A stretch of DNA of 64,000 nt from Psychrobacillus sp044762655 (GCF_044762655.1 NZ_JBIWER010000004.1:1-64000), one strand, 5' to 3'. Counted from the first letter of the stretch, positions 35,502 to 45,169 are shown. Translations and numbers: made by a program. The notes: generated by a model from the letters alone, not told the origin.

Positions 35502-35762
35502 TAACCCATCTCCTTACAACCTAGTTAAACCGATTATAGCAAACTACTAGATTAGTTTATGTAAAAATATTTTTAATATTTCGCCTTCATAAGAATTAAC
35601 GTTTGTTTCCGAGGAGCATATTTCTCAACATACAAAAAGCGCAAGCACCCTTTAAGATCAAAAGCAATATCTGACATTTTCGAACTGCTTTGGATAGCCA
35701 TGTTCGCAAGTCCGAATTGACTCGAAGGGTTAGGCGCTGGAGTTTATAATTTCCTATACAAC
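35502..35762. other. Gene-free gap between ABC operon and tcyP
   Basis: The stretch has a segment (TTTTCGAACTGCTTTGGATAG, minus some flanking bases) similar to the first block of repeat family 2, plus AT-rich sequence. No ORF with an SD was seen. Confidence 0.4.
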
Positions 35763-35795
35763 AAAAAAAAGCCACCCTTTGAAAGGATAGCTTTT
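35763..35795 (-). terminator. Terminator of tcyP
   Basis: The stem AGCTATCCTTT/AAAGGGTGGCT on the minus strand is followed by TTTTTTTT, 10 nt after the stop codon. Confidence 0.85.
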
Positions 35796-35804
35796 CTCAT
35801 TATA

Positions 35805-37199
35805 TTAAGCTTCGTCTGTTGCGATTTTGCTTAATGGTGTATTGTATAAATCTTTATCTAGTTCACCAGTGATTTTCGCAGTTGCGACACCAGCGGTCAT
35901 AGATCCACTTACATTTACTGCTGTACGTCCCATATCGATTAACGGTTCAACCGATACTAGAAGCCCTGCTAATGCAACTGGTAAATTTAATGCGGAAAGA
36001 ACAAGGATTGCAGCAAATGTTGCACCGCCTCCAACTCCAGCTACACCAAACGAACTAATTGCTACTACTGCAACCACAGTTAAGATGAACATTGGATCTA
36101 ACGGATTGATACCTACTGATGGAGCTATCATAAATGCAAGCATCGCTGGGTAAATTCCTGCACACCCATTTTGCCCTATTGATAAACCGAATGAACCAGA
36201 GAAGTTTGCAACCCCTTCTGATACCCCCAATTTGGTTGTTTGTGCATTAATATTAATCGGTAATGCACCTGCACTTGAACGTGAAGTAAACGCAAAGATT
36301 AATGGCTCTGCTGCTTTTTTCACATACGTTATTGGGTTTAATCCGGAAAGTGAAATGATTAATAAATGAATTGCGAACATTACCGCCAATGCTACATATG
36401 AAGCAAGAACAAACTTGCCTAAATTGTATATGGCACCAAAATCAGATGTTGCAACGGTTCTTGCAATAATCGCTAAAATTCCGTATGGAGTTAAACGAAG
36501 TACTAGCGTTACTACTCGCATAATTAATTTATAAACTGCATCAATGCCTGTTTTAATAATTGCTGCCGTTTCTTTCTCTTTACGAGCTACTCCTAAATAA
36601 GCAAATCCTAAAAATGCCGCAAAGATAACTACACCAATAGTTGATGTTGGACGTGCTCCCGTGAAATCTAAAAATGGATTTGCAGGTATTAAGTCAAGTA
36701 CTTGCTCTGGAAGTCCTTTATCTGCAACTTCTGCTGATCGACCTTCATAATATTCTGCACGTTCTGTTTCTGCATCCCCTTGAATGATTTGGTCTGCATT
36801 CAAATCGAATAGTGCCGCGGAACTAATACCAATAACTGCAGCAATAGCAGTTGTTCCGATTAAGAAACTTAAAATGATTGCTGCCATTTTACCGAAGTTT
36901 TTACCAATCGTGATTTTTGTAAATGCCCCTAAAATAGAGATAAATACTAAAGGCATAACAATCATTTGTAGTAATTTCACGTAACCAGTACCAATTAAGT
37001 TATACCAAGGTACTGTTTCTGCTAATACCTCCGAATCTACCCCGTAGGCAAGATTCAATACTAACCCTAGTACAATCCCTAATCCTAGAGCAGTAAATAC
37101 ACGCTTTGAAAAAGAAATATGTTTCTTCTGCATAAAGATTAGAACTCCAACTAACAGAAGTAAAGCTACAATGTTAAGAACAATAAATAATATATTCAT
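35805..37199 (-). CDS. tcyP: L-cystine:proton/sodium symporter (TcyP type)
   Basis: 464 aa from the ATG at 37199 behind GGAGGT. It is a dicarboxylate/amino-acid:cation symporter (glutamate-transporter fold) with the serine-rich hairpin SRSSAGALPININ, NFSGSFGLSIGQNGCAG and GVAGVGGGA, all close to B. subtilis TcyP (YhcL). It imports cystine. It is monocistronic. I see no clear CymR site upstream. Confidence 0.9.
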   Translation of the reverse strand: MNILFIVLNIVALLLLVGVLIFMQKKHISFSKRVFTALGLGIVLGLVLNLAYGVDSEVLAETVPWYNLIGTGYVKLLQMIVMPLVFISILGAFTKITIGKNFGKMAAIILSFLIGTTAIAAVIGISSAALFDLNADQIIQGDAETERAEYYEGRSAEVADKGLPEQVLDLIPANPFLDFTGARPTSTIGVVIFAAFLGFAYLGVARKEKETAAIIKTGIDAVYKLIMRVVTLVLRLTPYGILAIIARTVATSDFGAIYNLGKFVLASYVALAVMFAIHLLIISLSGLNPITYVKKAAEPLIFAFTSRSSAGALPININAQTTKLGVSEGVANFSGSFGLSIGQNGCAGIYPAMLAFMIAPSVGINPLDPMFILTVVAVVAISSFGVAGVGGGATFAAILVLSALNLPVALAGLLVSVEPLIDMGRTAVNVSGSMTAGVATAKITGELDKDLYNTPLSKIATDEA

Positions 37200-37367
37200 A
37201 TAAATACCTCCGTCTTTCTGACTCATCATATAATAATACTTTCATCCCTATTGGTCAAGTAGGAATTACTTTCTAACTAATAGAGGTCTTCCCTACTTTC
37301 TTTAAGTCAAATCAGCTATACTAGAAATAAATGAATCATTAGATTGGCTTCGGGGGTGAAAAATTTG

Positions 37368-38819
37368 ATGGCAAGCTTTTATGGTATTATCGTTTCTGGC
37401 ATTTTAATACTAAATATTTCTTTAGCGATTGCACTTATATTTTTAGAGCGTCGAGATGCATCGGCTACGTGGGCATGGATTTTAGTCCTTTTCTTCATCC
37501 CTATTATAGGATTCGGTATTTACTTATTATTTGGGAGAAAGCTACGCAAGAAAACCTTATTCCGTTGGGAAGGGAAAAACAAGATTGGTATTGATAAGCT
37601 CATTGAATTTCAAATGGAAGCTATTGAGGATGACTCTTTCGATTTTCGTTTAGATGATGCAATGCACTACAAAGAGTTAATAGTCATGCATCTTCATAAT
37701 AACCAAGCAGTTTTAACTCAGGATAACAAAGTCGAAATTTTCACGGATGGACGAGAAAAATTTGATGCACTCCTGAAAGATATCGAGAATGCAAAGAATC
37801 ATATCCACATTCAATACTATATCTTCCGTTTAGATTCCTTAGGTCAGCAAATTTATCAAGCAGTGTTAGCCAAAGCAAAACAAGGGGTAAAAGTAAGAAT
37901 TTTATATGATGATACTGGATCACGCTCGTTAAGAAAGAGACATTTTAAAGAACTAATTGAACTAGGTGGCCGCGTAGAAGCATTTTTCCCTTCTATCCTT
38001 CCACTGATCAACCCACGTATGAATTACCGGAACCACCGGAAAATTGTCGTGATAGATGGACGAGTTGGCTATATCGGCGGTTTTAACGTTGGCGATGAGT
38101 ACCTTGGGTTAAAGAAGAAATTTGGTTATTGGCGTGATACACATTTACGCATTGAAGGTAGCTCCGTGCATCCACTTCAAACTAGATTCATCCTCGATTG
38201 GAACCAAGCGTCCACTGAGCATGATATCGAGTACTCTGATATATTTTTCCCCGCTATTCCGATGAAGGGATCTGTTGGTTTACAAATAGTTTCTAGTGGA
38301 CCTGATTCCGAATGGGAGCAGATAAAAAATGGATATCTTAAGTTAATTATGATGGCCAAAAAGTATATTTATATTCAATCACCATACTTCATACCAGATG
38401 CTAGCTTTATGGACACGCTACGAATTGCATGTCTTTCTGGTATTGATGTAAGAATCATGATTCCAAACAAGCCTGATCATATTTTTGTTTACTGGGCAAC
38501 GTACTCCTATGTAGGTGATTTAATAAGAGCAGGGGCAAAGATATATATTTATGAAAATGGATTTTTGCATACAAAAATGATTGTCATTGATGACGAGGCT
38601 TCTACAGTAGGAACGGCGAATATTGATGTGAGAAGTTTTAAATTGAATTTTGAAGTAAATGCCTTTATATATGATCGCGAAACCTCTCATCAATTAGCGG
38701 AAACATTCGAAGAGGATATGAAGTTATCTACAGAGCTGACAGCAGATATTTATGAAAAAAGATCAAGAACGATTAAATTCAAGGAATCATTAGCACGCCT
38801 AATCTCACCGATACTTTAA
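37368..38819 (+). CDS. cls: Cardiolipin synthase
   Basis: About 483 aa from the ATG at 37368, which follows GGGGGTG (a TTG at 37344 is spurious). Two N-terminal membrane helices are followed by two phospholipase-D HKD motifs: NYRNHRKIVVIDGR and FLHTKMIVIDDEAS. It joins two phosphatidylglycerol molecules to make cardiolipin at the cytoplasmic membrane. A strong terminator follows about 60 nt later, within a family 2 repeat. Confidence 0.95.
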   Translation: MASFYGIIVSGILILNISLAIALIFLERRDASATWAWILVLFFIPIIGFGIYLLFGRKLRKKTLFRWEGKNKIGIDKLIEFQMEAIEDDSFDFRLDDAMHYKELIVMHLHNNQAVLTQDNKVEIFTDGREKFDALLKDIENAKNHIHIQYYIFRLDSLGQQIYQAVLAKAKQGVKVRILYDDTGSRSLRKRHFKELIELGGRVEAFFPSILPLINPRMNYRNHRKIVVIDGRVGYIGGFNVGDEYLGLKKKFGYWRDTHLRIEGSSVHPLQTRFILDWNQASTEHDIEYSDIFFPAIPMKGSVGLQIVSSGPDSEWEQIKNGYLKLIMMAKKYIYIQSPYFIPDASFMDTLRIACLSGIDVRIMIPNKPDHIFVYWATYSYVGDLIRAGAKIYIYENGFLHTKMIVIDDEASTVGTANIDVRSFKLNFEVNAFIYDRETSHQLAETFEEDMKLSTELTADIYEKRSRTIKFKESLARLISPIL

Positions 38820-38827
38820 GTTTCTAA

Positions 38828-38930
38828 CGTTTTCGAAGAGCTTTGTAAGACTTGTTACTATATGATTACCAGTTAATATTAGGAGAGGCTGGTCGTGATT
38901 GACGTCACGACCGGCCTCTCCTTTTTGTAA
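38828..38930 (+). repeat. Intergenic repeat, family 2, copy B
   Basis: Holds GTTTTCGAAGAGCTTTGTAAG, then CTATATGATTACCAGTT and a GC-rich hairpin (GGCTGGTCGTGA ... TCACGACCGGCC). It aligns block by block with copy A, and its hairpin stem differs by paired changes. Confidence 0.7.
38881..38926 (+). terminator. Terminator of cls (inside family 2 repeat)
   Basis: The 18-bp stem AGGAGAGGCTGGTCGTGA/TCACGACCGGCCTCTCCT is followed by TTTTT. Confidence 0.85.
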
Positions 38931-39070
38931 TCTTATGGCGTTTGTCCCACATTTACTTGTTTTATCCTTCATTACAGAATAATATCCTAATTCAACAAAT
39001 AGTTTTATGATTAGATTAACTTTGACTACTCTTATTATCTAAGCAATAGGCTTTGCTATAACTTCTACTT

Positions 39071-39177
39071 AATTGATAGGAGTGTAAGGTGGCGACTCTA
39101 GTGCAGTGGGATGAGTGTGGCAGAGGTGATAGCCCCTCGCTCCCCCACAGAAAGCGTCCACCTGAAACGGAAATCAG
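39071..39177 (+). repeat. GC-rich intergenic repeat, family 1, copy D
   Basis: AGTGTAAGGTGGCGACTC at one end and AAAGCGTCCACCTGAAACGG at the other, with a diverged middle. The gap 38820-39299 holds only this, the family 2 copy and two terminators. Confidence 0.8.
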
Positions 39178-39245
39178 TAGTATTATTTATTTATTCAAGT
39201 CATAAACCCAGTGTATACGGTACATTATTATAAACTTTTTCTTTC

Positions 39246-39279
39246 AAAAAGAGGTTTCCTGAAATGGAAACCTCTTTTT
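39246..39279. terminator. Terminator of the carboxypeptidase gene
   Basis: AAAAAGAGGTTTCC/GGAAACCTCTTTTT is a perfect stem with T-runs in both directions, about 20 nt after the stop codon of the minus-strand carboxypeptidase gene. Confidence 0.85.
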
Positions 39280-39299
39280 AACATTCTATTTATGGTCTC

Positions 39300-40142
39300 T
39301 TATAGATCCAAAAATTCTTCTAATGTTTCATTTGCTTCGTATACTTGCACACTTAGTTCTTTCCCAACGTATCGGAAGTGCCACGGCTCATACATATAGC
39401 CCGTAATTTTCTCTGATCCTTTAGGATAACGCATAATAAAACCGTACTTATAGGCATTGGCAGCCACCCATTTACCGGCTTCTGTTTCACCGAAGCTTTC
39501 CCTCGCAAAATGTTGTTCAAAATGCAGCTCCCCAATATCAAAGGCTAATCCCGTTTGATGCTCGGAATACCCAGGACGGGCACTATAACGATCTGCAGCT
39601 GCTTGGCCGTCATTGGATACATAGCGATCATAAAGCTTTGTTTGATAGTCAAATGATCGATATGTGCTGAAAGCAATAAGCTCATATCCAGACAAAGTAG
39701 CCTCTGCTGCCATTTCTTGAAAAGCTGCTCTTGCTTCTTCGCTTTCGCCAGGTGCATAATCTGCAGGAAGAGGATACTTTTTACTAGCAATTACTAGCCC
39801 TTCCACTACAGTTGGTTCCTGTGGCAATAATTCATTTCCAATATAGCCATTTGCTCCAGACATATCTACTTCTTCCACAACAGGCTGCTCCTCTATAGGA
39901 ATTTCCTGGATTGGTTCTTCTGCGATCGGTTCCTCGATAATTGGTGCTTCTGTTTGATCTACTTCTGCAGATTGCTTAACCTCCGTCAAATTACGAAGTT
40001 TCTCTATACTTTTATCTATATTCCAATCATTCATCCCTACCCACACTACCATTGCTCCTATTAATAGTCCTGCTATAATTCCCGAAACAATATATGGCCA
40101 TTTCTTCTTTTTTTGCTGTAAAAGATTATATCTTGATTGCAT
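39300..40142 (-). CDS. D-alanyl-D-alanine carboxypeptidase (VanY/LdcB family, M15B)
   Basis: 280 aa with one N-terminal membrane helix (residues about 17-34), an acidic Pro/Glu linker (EEPIAEEPIQEIPIEEQP) and a C-terminal M15B peptidase domain. Zinc and catalytic motifs: SYRSFDYQ-like (FSTYRSFDYQTKLY), SEHQTGLAFDIG and EPWHFRYVG. It trims the terminal D-Ala from peptidoglycan stem peptides outside the membrane. Similar to B. subtilis YodJ. It is not part of a van cluster. Confidence 0.9.
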   Translation of the reverse strand: MQSRYNLLQQKKKKWPYIVSGIIAGLLIGAMVVWVGMNDWNIDKSIEKLRNLTEVKQSAEVDQTEAPIIEEPIAEEPIQEIPIEEQPVVEEVDMSGANGYIGNELLPQEPTVVEGLVIASKKYPLPADYAPGESEEARAAFQEMAAEATLSGYELIAFSTYRSFDYQTKLYDRYVSNDGQAAADRYSARPGYSEHQTGLAFDIGELHFEQHFARESFGETEAGKWVAANAYKYGFIMRYPKGSEKITGYMYEPWHFRYVGKELSVQVYEANETLEEFLDL

Positions 40143-40280
40143 GTTTTTGGACTTCCTTCTTTCTTATTACGATATTTCTAGTTTACCATTTTTTCCATAA
40201 CTATTCTCTTATTCAATTTGAACTTTACCAAAATAATTATAACCAGTGATACGGATAATAGAATCCTCCAAAATAAGTAA

Positions 40281-40311
40281 AACGCATCTACCCTTTATAG
40301 GTAAATGCGCT
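40281..40311 (-). terminator. Terminator after the 81-aa membrane gene
   Basis: The stem GCATTTACC/GGTAGATGC (one mismatch), followed by GTTTTACTTATTTT on the minus strand, lies 5 nt after the stop codon. Confidence 0.65.
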
Positions 40312-40315
40312 CTCT

Positions 40316-40561
40316 TTAAAAAAACATTAATAATAATACGACAAAAAATAACACTGCAAACAAAATGGACATGCCCTTCATCCATTTCGCTTCTCTGACG
40401 AACCCTTTTTCCTTGAAGCTTATTGCACGAAAGCCGTTACTTAGTGCAAAAATCGCTGTCATTAACAAAACAGCCATATTCATATTACCTTTTATAATAA
40501 ATACCAAAGCTGAAACACTCACTACAGCAATTAACAAACCAAAAATCCAATTTTTATTCAT
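40316..40561 (-). CDS. Small two-to-three-helix membrane protein
   Basis: 81 aa from the ATG at 40561, which is preceded by AGGAGGTG; a longer frame is rejected. It has hydrophobic segments at about residues 5-20, 25-42 and 62-81, separated by a basic loop (FKEKGFVREAKWMKG). No family recognised. It lies downstream of yidC but behind its terminator, so it is probably separately expressed. Confidence 0.72.
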   Translation of the reverse strand: MNKNWIFGLLIAVVSVSALVFIIKGNMNMAVLLMTAIFALSNGFRAISFKEKGFVREAKWMKGMSILFAVLFFVVLLLMFF

Positions 40562-40621
40562 ATTTTTACACCTCCTAAGAAAAACACGACCTCTACACTT
40601 TGGAAGTCTGGACACTCCAGA

Positions 40622-40652
40622 AAAAAACGAAGCAACAAGCGCTTCGTTTTTG
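40622..40652 (-). terminator. Terminator of yidC
   Basis: AAAAACGAAGC/GCTTCGTTTTT stem, 2 nt after the yidC stop codon. Confidence 0.82.
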
Positions 40653-40654
40653 TT

Positions 40655-41422
40655 TTATACAGATTTCTCTGCTTTTTCTGGATGATTCGAGTAGAATTTA
40701 CGCCCCAAGTATGTTTGGAATATCAGTAATAGTCCACCTACAGCCCAATAAACTGGCAATGCAGCCATAGAACTGAAGGAAATGAACATAATCATAATAG
40801 GCGAAATATAAATCATCATTTTCATTTGTTGCTTCTGTTGCTCAGGTACTGTCCATAACGAAACCTTTGCTTGTATGAAATAAACTGCTCCAGCAATCAG
40901 TGTCATGGCAATATCTGGAGTACCTAAGTTAAACCATAAAAATGGATGTGCTTTGATTTCAGCCGAATAAAGAATGGCAAAATACAATCCCATAACAATA
41001 GGCATCTGAATAATCATCGGGAGGCAACCCATGTTTAGTGGATTTACTCCATGCTTACGATACAATCCCATCATCTCTTGTTGTAGAGCCATTTGCTGTT
41101 CTTTATCTTTTGTTTCTTTTAATCTCTTTTGGATATCATCCATTTCTGGTTTAAGCTTATCCATTTTTTCTTTCATGCCTTGTTGATTTTTATAATTTTT
41201 AAGCATCAAGGGCATAAGAAGAAGTCGAATAAGTACGGTAATCGCGATAATCGCTAATCCGTAACTACCATTGAACATTTCTCCAAAGAAATGTATAAGA
41301 AATTCAAAAGGTCGAACAAAAATATTATAAAAAGTACCTTCTTTGTTTTCTACTCCAGAACATCCACTAAGCAATAATGCTGCAAATACAAGAATAGAAA
41401 ATAAACTAATCTTCTTTTTCAA
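40655..41422 (-). CDS. YidC/OxaA membrane protein insertase (lipoprotein type)
   Basis: 255 aa. The signal sequence ends in the lipobox LSGC (Cys21), as in SpoIIIJ and YqjG. Five membrane helices follow, with the conserved RLLLMPLMLKNYKNQ hydrophilic-groove region and a coiled-coil cytoplasmic hairpin (KMDKLKPEMDDIQKRLKETKDKEQQ). It inserts membrane proteins alone or with SecYEG. There are usually two paralogues in Bacillus; which one this is cannot be told. No MifM-like leader peptide is visible upstream. Confidence 0.92.
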   Translation of the reverse strand: MKKKISLFSILVFAALLLSGCSGVENKEGTFYNIFVRPFEFLIHFFGEMFNGSYGLAIIAITVLIRLLLMPLMLKNYKNQQGMKEKMDKLKPEMDDIQKRLKETKDKEQQMALQQEMMGLYRKHGVNPLNMGCLPMIIQMPIVMGLYFAILYSAEIKAHPFLWFNLGTPDIAMTLIAGAVYFIQAKVSLWTVPEQQKQQMKMMIYISPIMIMFISFSSMAALPVYWAVGGLLLIFQTYLGRKFYSNHPEKAEKSV

Positions 41423-41501
41423 AACTATTCACCTTCACTCTTCAAACTAATAAGAAGTATACCTTACTATGAAGCTATTTATCAAATTTAACCCAAAATA
41501 T

Positions 41502-42293
41502 TTAAACGGATTGTTGTTCATTAGGAAAATTATATTTAAAACTTGGATATTCTTGGTTATCTCGATATTGTTTCGGTGTTAGTCCTGTATACTTTTTGAA
41601 TATGCGAGTAAAATAGCTTTGATTGCAAAAATGGAAGCTACTCGAAATATCGGATATCGCCTTATTCGTATTTCTTAAAAAATATTGGCACTCTTCCACT
41701 TTACGAACATTTAAGTATTCTACGAGAGTCACTCCTGTATGCTCTCTAAAGATACGAGAAAGATGACTAGTACTAATGTTAAAGTGCTTAGCAATATCCT
41801 CTACTGTTAGATTTGTTTCTATTTCATCATTAATATAAAGGATTACTTTGTTAACCGTTTGATGTCCGAATGATGGTTTCTTCCTTTCGGTAATGACCAT
41901 CACAAAAAACTCTACCAGCTCATCTGCGCATAGTAAAAATTGTGCATCACTCATTTTTGTCTCAATTGTCTCAATACATGCGATATTAAAAGCTCTAATT
42001 TTATCAACTGGCACTTGACTTTCATTTAACTTTCTTCCCATTACGGCTGATAGTTGTATATAGTAGTACTTAACGTTTAGAATCATATTCTTACGTGTTC
42101 TTGCAATTATCAAATCAATCATGCTTCTTAAAATTTCTTTGGCTTCGTCTATTTCAAAAGAAAACATTTTTTGAAATAGCTGTTCTTCTAATTCTATAAA
42201 AGAGTCCAAACCCTCTACTTTAGTTGTCACAGCTATTTCTCTATTATACACTTTGGAAAAATTCTCTAAGAATCGCTTTTCTACAGTCTTCAT
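41502..42293 (-). CDS. AraC-family transcriptional regulator
   Basis: A 263-aa protein. The N-terminal 160 residues are helical with no recognised sensor domain; the C-terminal AraC/XylS double HTH covers residues about 165-255 (LTVEDIAKHFNISTSHLSRIFREHTGVTLVEYLN and IFKKYTGLTPKQYRDN). It is not next to an obvious target: neighbours are yidC and a lipid kinase gene. The ligand is unknown. Confidence 0.88.
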   Translation of the reverse strand: MKTVEKRFLENFSKVYNREIAVTTKVEGLDSFIELEEQLFQKMFSFEIDEAKEILRSMIDLIIARTRKNMILNVKYYYIQLSAVMGRKLNESQVPVDKIRAFNIACIETIETKMSDAQFLLCADELVEFFVMVITERKKPSFGHQTVNKVILYINDEIETNLTVEDIAKHFNISTSHLSRIFREHTGVTLVEYLNVRKVEECQYFLRNTNKAISDISSSFHFCNQSYFTRIFKKYTGLTPKQYRDNQEYPSFKYNFPNEQQSV

Positions 42294-42390
42294 ATGTCCC
42301 TCTTTTTCCCTCTTAATAGGTCTAAATGTTTATCAACCTAATTAGGTATGTTGTATTAACTTAATCCATTATCCTGGAAATTTTCGTTTT

Positions 42391-43293
42391 TTACAACTGT
42401 TTTGTATCAACTTTTTTAGGAATAAGCATTTTTACATGTTGAGGAAGCACTTGTATTTCTAATGGGGTACAATCTCCCTCGTCCCCATCTACATTACAAT
42501 ATAATGGATCTTGTGATTCGATTAAAACTTTAGTAGATTCAATCAATTCAACCCCATCATCCTTTTCTAAGTTTCCAAATAATATTTTTGCACCCATTCG
42601 TGCTATGGCAGCTAGCCCGGCCTGTTTAATAATATAAATATGCAACTTCCCATCGTTGACTTCAGCGGAATTTACCATTTTCTCAAATCCACCCACTGAA
42701 TTTGTTAATGCTACTAATATTAGAATAGGCGTACCCTTCCAAACACCCTGATCATGCGTGATGGTCATCTCTATTTCTTCACTAGAAATAACAGCTTTGG
42801 CCCCTTCTAACAGGTATGCAAGAGAGCCCATTTTTGTTTTTTGTTCAACCGTTGTCTCGGCTACACGACTTGCTATTTCACCTATAGCTACTATATTCAT
42901 AAAATACTTATCGCCAATTTGTCCAATATCGACCATTTGTGTGCGGTTCATTTTCAACGCTTCAATGGCAAGCTCGGGTTCCAATGGAATTCCTAATGCA
43001 CGTGCAAAATCATTTACAGTACCTAGTGGAATAAAAGAGAATAATGGTTGATTTGGCTGCTCTGCAAGACCATTTACAACTTCATTAATCGTCCCATCAC
43101 CACCCATTGCAAGTAAAAAGTCTACTTTCTCTTCACAGGCCTGCCTAGCAAATATGGTGGCATCATTCTGTTTTTCCGTCTCCTTAATAATGACTTCATA
43201 TCCCAATCCTTCTAATACATTAATAGTTATTTCTTTATACCGATCTGCGTTTGCTTTACCAGAAGAGGGATTGTAGATGAACATTGCTTTCAC
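42391..43293 (-). CDS. Diacylglycerol kinase family lipid kinase
   Basis: 300 aa from a GTG behind AGGAGG (43293). The DAGK catalytic domain shows FIYNPSSGKANADRY, the GGDGTINEVVNGL ATP/Mg loop and PLGTVNDFARALG; the C-terminal beta domain contains EGDCTPLEIQVLP. The family (DgkB, BmrU, YegS) phosphorylates diacylglycerol or other lipids. DgkB recycles DAG in Gram-positives, but this gene resembles the shorter BmrU/YtlR paralogues equally, so no symbol is given. Confidence 0.88.
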   Translation of the reverse strand: MKAMFIYNPSSGKANADRYKEITINVLEGLGYEVIIKETEKQNDATIFARQACEEKVDFLLAMGGDGTINEVVNGLAEQPNQPLFSFIPLGTVNDFARALGIPLEPELAIEALKMNRTQMVDIGQIGDKYFMNIVAIGEIASRVAETTVEQKTKMGSLAYLLEGAKAVISSEEIEMTITHDQGVWKGTPILILVALTNSVGGFEKMVNSAEVNDGKLHIYIIKQAGLAAIARMGAKILFGNLEKDDGVELIESTKVLIESQDPLYCNVDGDEGDCTPLEIQVLPQHVKMLIPKKVDTKQL

Positions 43294-43413
43294 AGGAGTT
43301 CCTCCTAACATTTTTTGTTTGTTTCAAATTCCCTTTATCAATCTTTTTAAAACCTTAGTTTAGATTAAATGGTAAACTATGAGTAATGATTACGATAGAA
43401 ATGAGGAGCAGCG

Positions 43414-44544
43414 TTGCACTTTTTTATATATATTATTATTTTCTTCTCGTTCTTTGATTTATTCTCCCAACTACCTATAATGAGCCCCTTTGCGGAATCG
43501 TTAGGGGCTACTCCCTTTATAACTGGTTTAGCCGTTGGGATGTATTCACTTTCCAACACATTTGGTAATGTTATCTCTGGAATCTTAACGGATAGAAAAG
43601 GACCCTTTTATATTTTAATCATCGGTTTGTTTACAACGAGTTTTTCATTATTCCTATATCAAGTTGTCAACGATCCAATAGAATTATTAGTTATACGGTT
43701 TTTACACGGCTTAGTTGCGGGACTGATCGTGCCTGCAGCATTTACCTATTCAGCCAATAAAACTTCAAAGGATAAACGCGGCAAAGGTGTAGCACTATCC
43801 GGTGCATTTGTTGGACTTGCGGCAATAGCCGGTCCAGCTACAAGTGGAATTCTGGCTAGTAAAAAAAGTGAGGTGTTTGTGTTAGGTCTAACTGGCTCCA
43901 TAATGCTTGTATTAAGTATTCTAGCACTTGTTTTGTTAAGAAAAATTGCAATTGACAGAAAGGATAAGGAAGTTTCCTCTCCTCACTCCGTTCGCTCTAT
44001 ATTCCAGCGTAACGGAATTATTAAGTCATTTGCAGGTGCGTTTTTCTTAATGTTTTCACAAGGGGTATTAGCTTATATGCTGCCATTAAAGGTATTACAC
44101 CTTGGTTTTGATTCTAAAACAAGTGGATTGCTGCTAAGTATGTTTGGTTTTGTAGCCATTTTGGTGTTTATACTGCCGATTAATCGAATATTTGACCGAG
44201 TGAAACCAGTTTACACATTTACTTTTGGGATGTGCCTTATGGGAATTAGTATGTTATTACTTGGACAAACCTATTCACTAAGCTTACTTTACGTCTGGAT
44301 GGGGTTATATGGAATAGGATTTGCGTTTCTATTCCCCTCTATTAACACACTCTTAATCGATTCAAGCGAAGAGTCCTTCCGCGGAAAGGCTTATGGCTAT
44401 TTTTATGCTTTCTTCTCTATCGGTGTAGTTGTAGGTTCCAGTATCACTGGATTTCTTGAACTAACTGCAACAGGCGGGTTTACGTTGACAGGAATCATTT
44501 TGTTGATGGTCTCTATCTTTGCACTTGTTTGGAGGGAACAATAA
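43414..44544 (+). CDS. MFS transporter
   Basis: A 376-aa 12-helix major facilitator starting at a TTG behind AGGAG. Motif A is GILTDRKGPFYIL, motif C-like is GLAAIAGPATSGIL. It resembles drug or sugar MFS_1 exporters; no substrate can be named. It is divergent from the lipid kinase gene, with 120 bp between, and ends in a bidirectional terminator. Confidence 0.83.
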   Translation: MHFFIYIIIFFSFFDLFSQLPIMSPFAESLGATPFITGLAVGMYSLSNTFGNVISGILTDRKGPFYILIIGLFTTSFSLFLYQVVNDPIELLVIRFLHGLVAGLIVPAAFTYSANKTSKDKRGKGVALSGAFVGLAAIAGPATSGILASKKSEVFVLGLTGSIMLVLSILALVLLRKIAIDRKDKEVSSPHSVRSIFQRNGIIKSFAGAFFLMFSQGVLAYMLPLKVLHLGFDSKTSGLLLSMFGFVAILVFILPINRIFDRVKPVYTFTFGMCLMGISMLLLGQTYSLSLLYVWMGLYGIGFAFLFPSINTLLIDSSEESFRGKAYGYFYAFFSIGVVVGSSITGFLELTATGGFTLTGIILLMVSIFALVWREQ

Positions 44545-44580
44545 CACAGGAATGTGTCTACTGACCCATTCCTGTGTTTA
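44544..44580. terminator. Bidirectional terminator
   Basis: The 10-bp stem ACACAGGAAT/ATTCCTGTGT lies between two converging genes; T-rich sequence follows on the plus strand. Confidence 0.75.
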
Positions 44581-44585
44581 AATCA

Positions 44586-44924
44586 TTATAAAGTTATTTG
44601 TTCATTAACATTCGGTTTTTTTTCTGTCTCTTTCGTGTCATTAGAAGATTTCTTAGACTTGTCCTGTACTTCCTCATTATAGTATTGGACACTTGTCATA
44701 GCCCCTTCATCCACCATTTTATTATCTTGAATATCGTGAGGATCCGGATGTCCCGCTGCGGTAAATTCAGATTTTTGATGCTTTTGTGAGTCTATATAAG
44801 CATTCAATTTAGATTTTGTGTTATTGAAAGCTACGATTGCTTTATCACGATTCTCTTTTTTACTAAAATACGCATAAGCCCCTGCTGCTAAGCCAGCTAA
44901 TAAAAGTGAGTTGTTTTTTGCCAT
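44586..44924 (-). CDS. Small membrane-associated protein, likely stress-related
   Basis: 112 aa from the ATG at 44924 preceded by GGAGGT. A short hydrophobic N-terminus (MAKNNSLLLAGLAAGAYAYF) is followed by a charged helical and disordered tail ending in Lys/Glu-rich sequence, a layout like YtxH-type general stress proteins. A SigB-type promoter lies upstream (44958-44983). The family assignment is weak. Confidence 0.65.
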   Translation of the reverse strand: MAKNNSLLLAGLAAGAYAYFSKKENRDKAIVAFNNTKSKLNAYIDSQKHQKSEFTAAGHPDPHDIQDNKMVDEGAMTSVQYYNEEVQDKSKKSSNDTKETEKKPNVNEQITL

Positions 44925-44957
44925 TATCATTACCTCCAAATTTTATATATAGTACAC

Positions 44958-44983
44958 ATACCCCATTATTAATAGGTTCACAC
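44958..44983 (-). promoter_or_regulatory. SigB-type promoter of the 112-aa ORF
   Basis: The minus strand reads GTGTGA, a 14-bp spacer, then GGGTAT: full -10 consensus and four of six -35 positions, 33 nt before the start codon. Confidence 0.6.
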
Positions 44984-45169
44984 CTTTTCAAGAAAAATCA
45001 CCTTTCAACTGCTTTGGACAGTTTACTCTCACTATTATTATTGATCATCACATTTGTTTACCCATTTTATATTACATTTTGATTTCTAAATGATTTTAAT
45101 TGTATATATTTGTAGATGATTACAGTTATTTTTGTTATGATTACAAAAAGAATTTAGAGGTGAGTTCAA

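Noticed and set aside
40065..40142. Vancomycin-resistance VanY context for the carboxypeptidase
   Set aside because: The protein is M15B-like, but no vanRS, vanH, vanA or vanX genes are near, so it is treated as a housekeeping wall enzyme.
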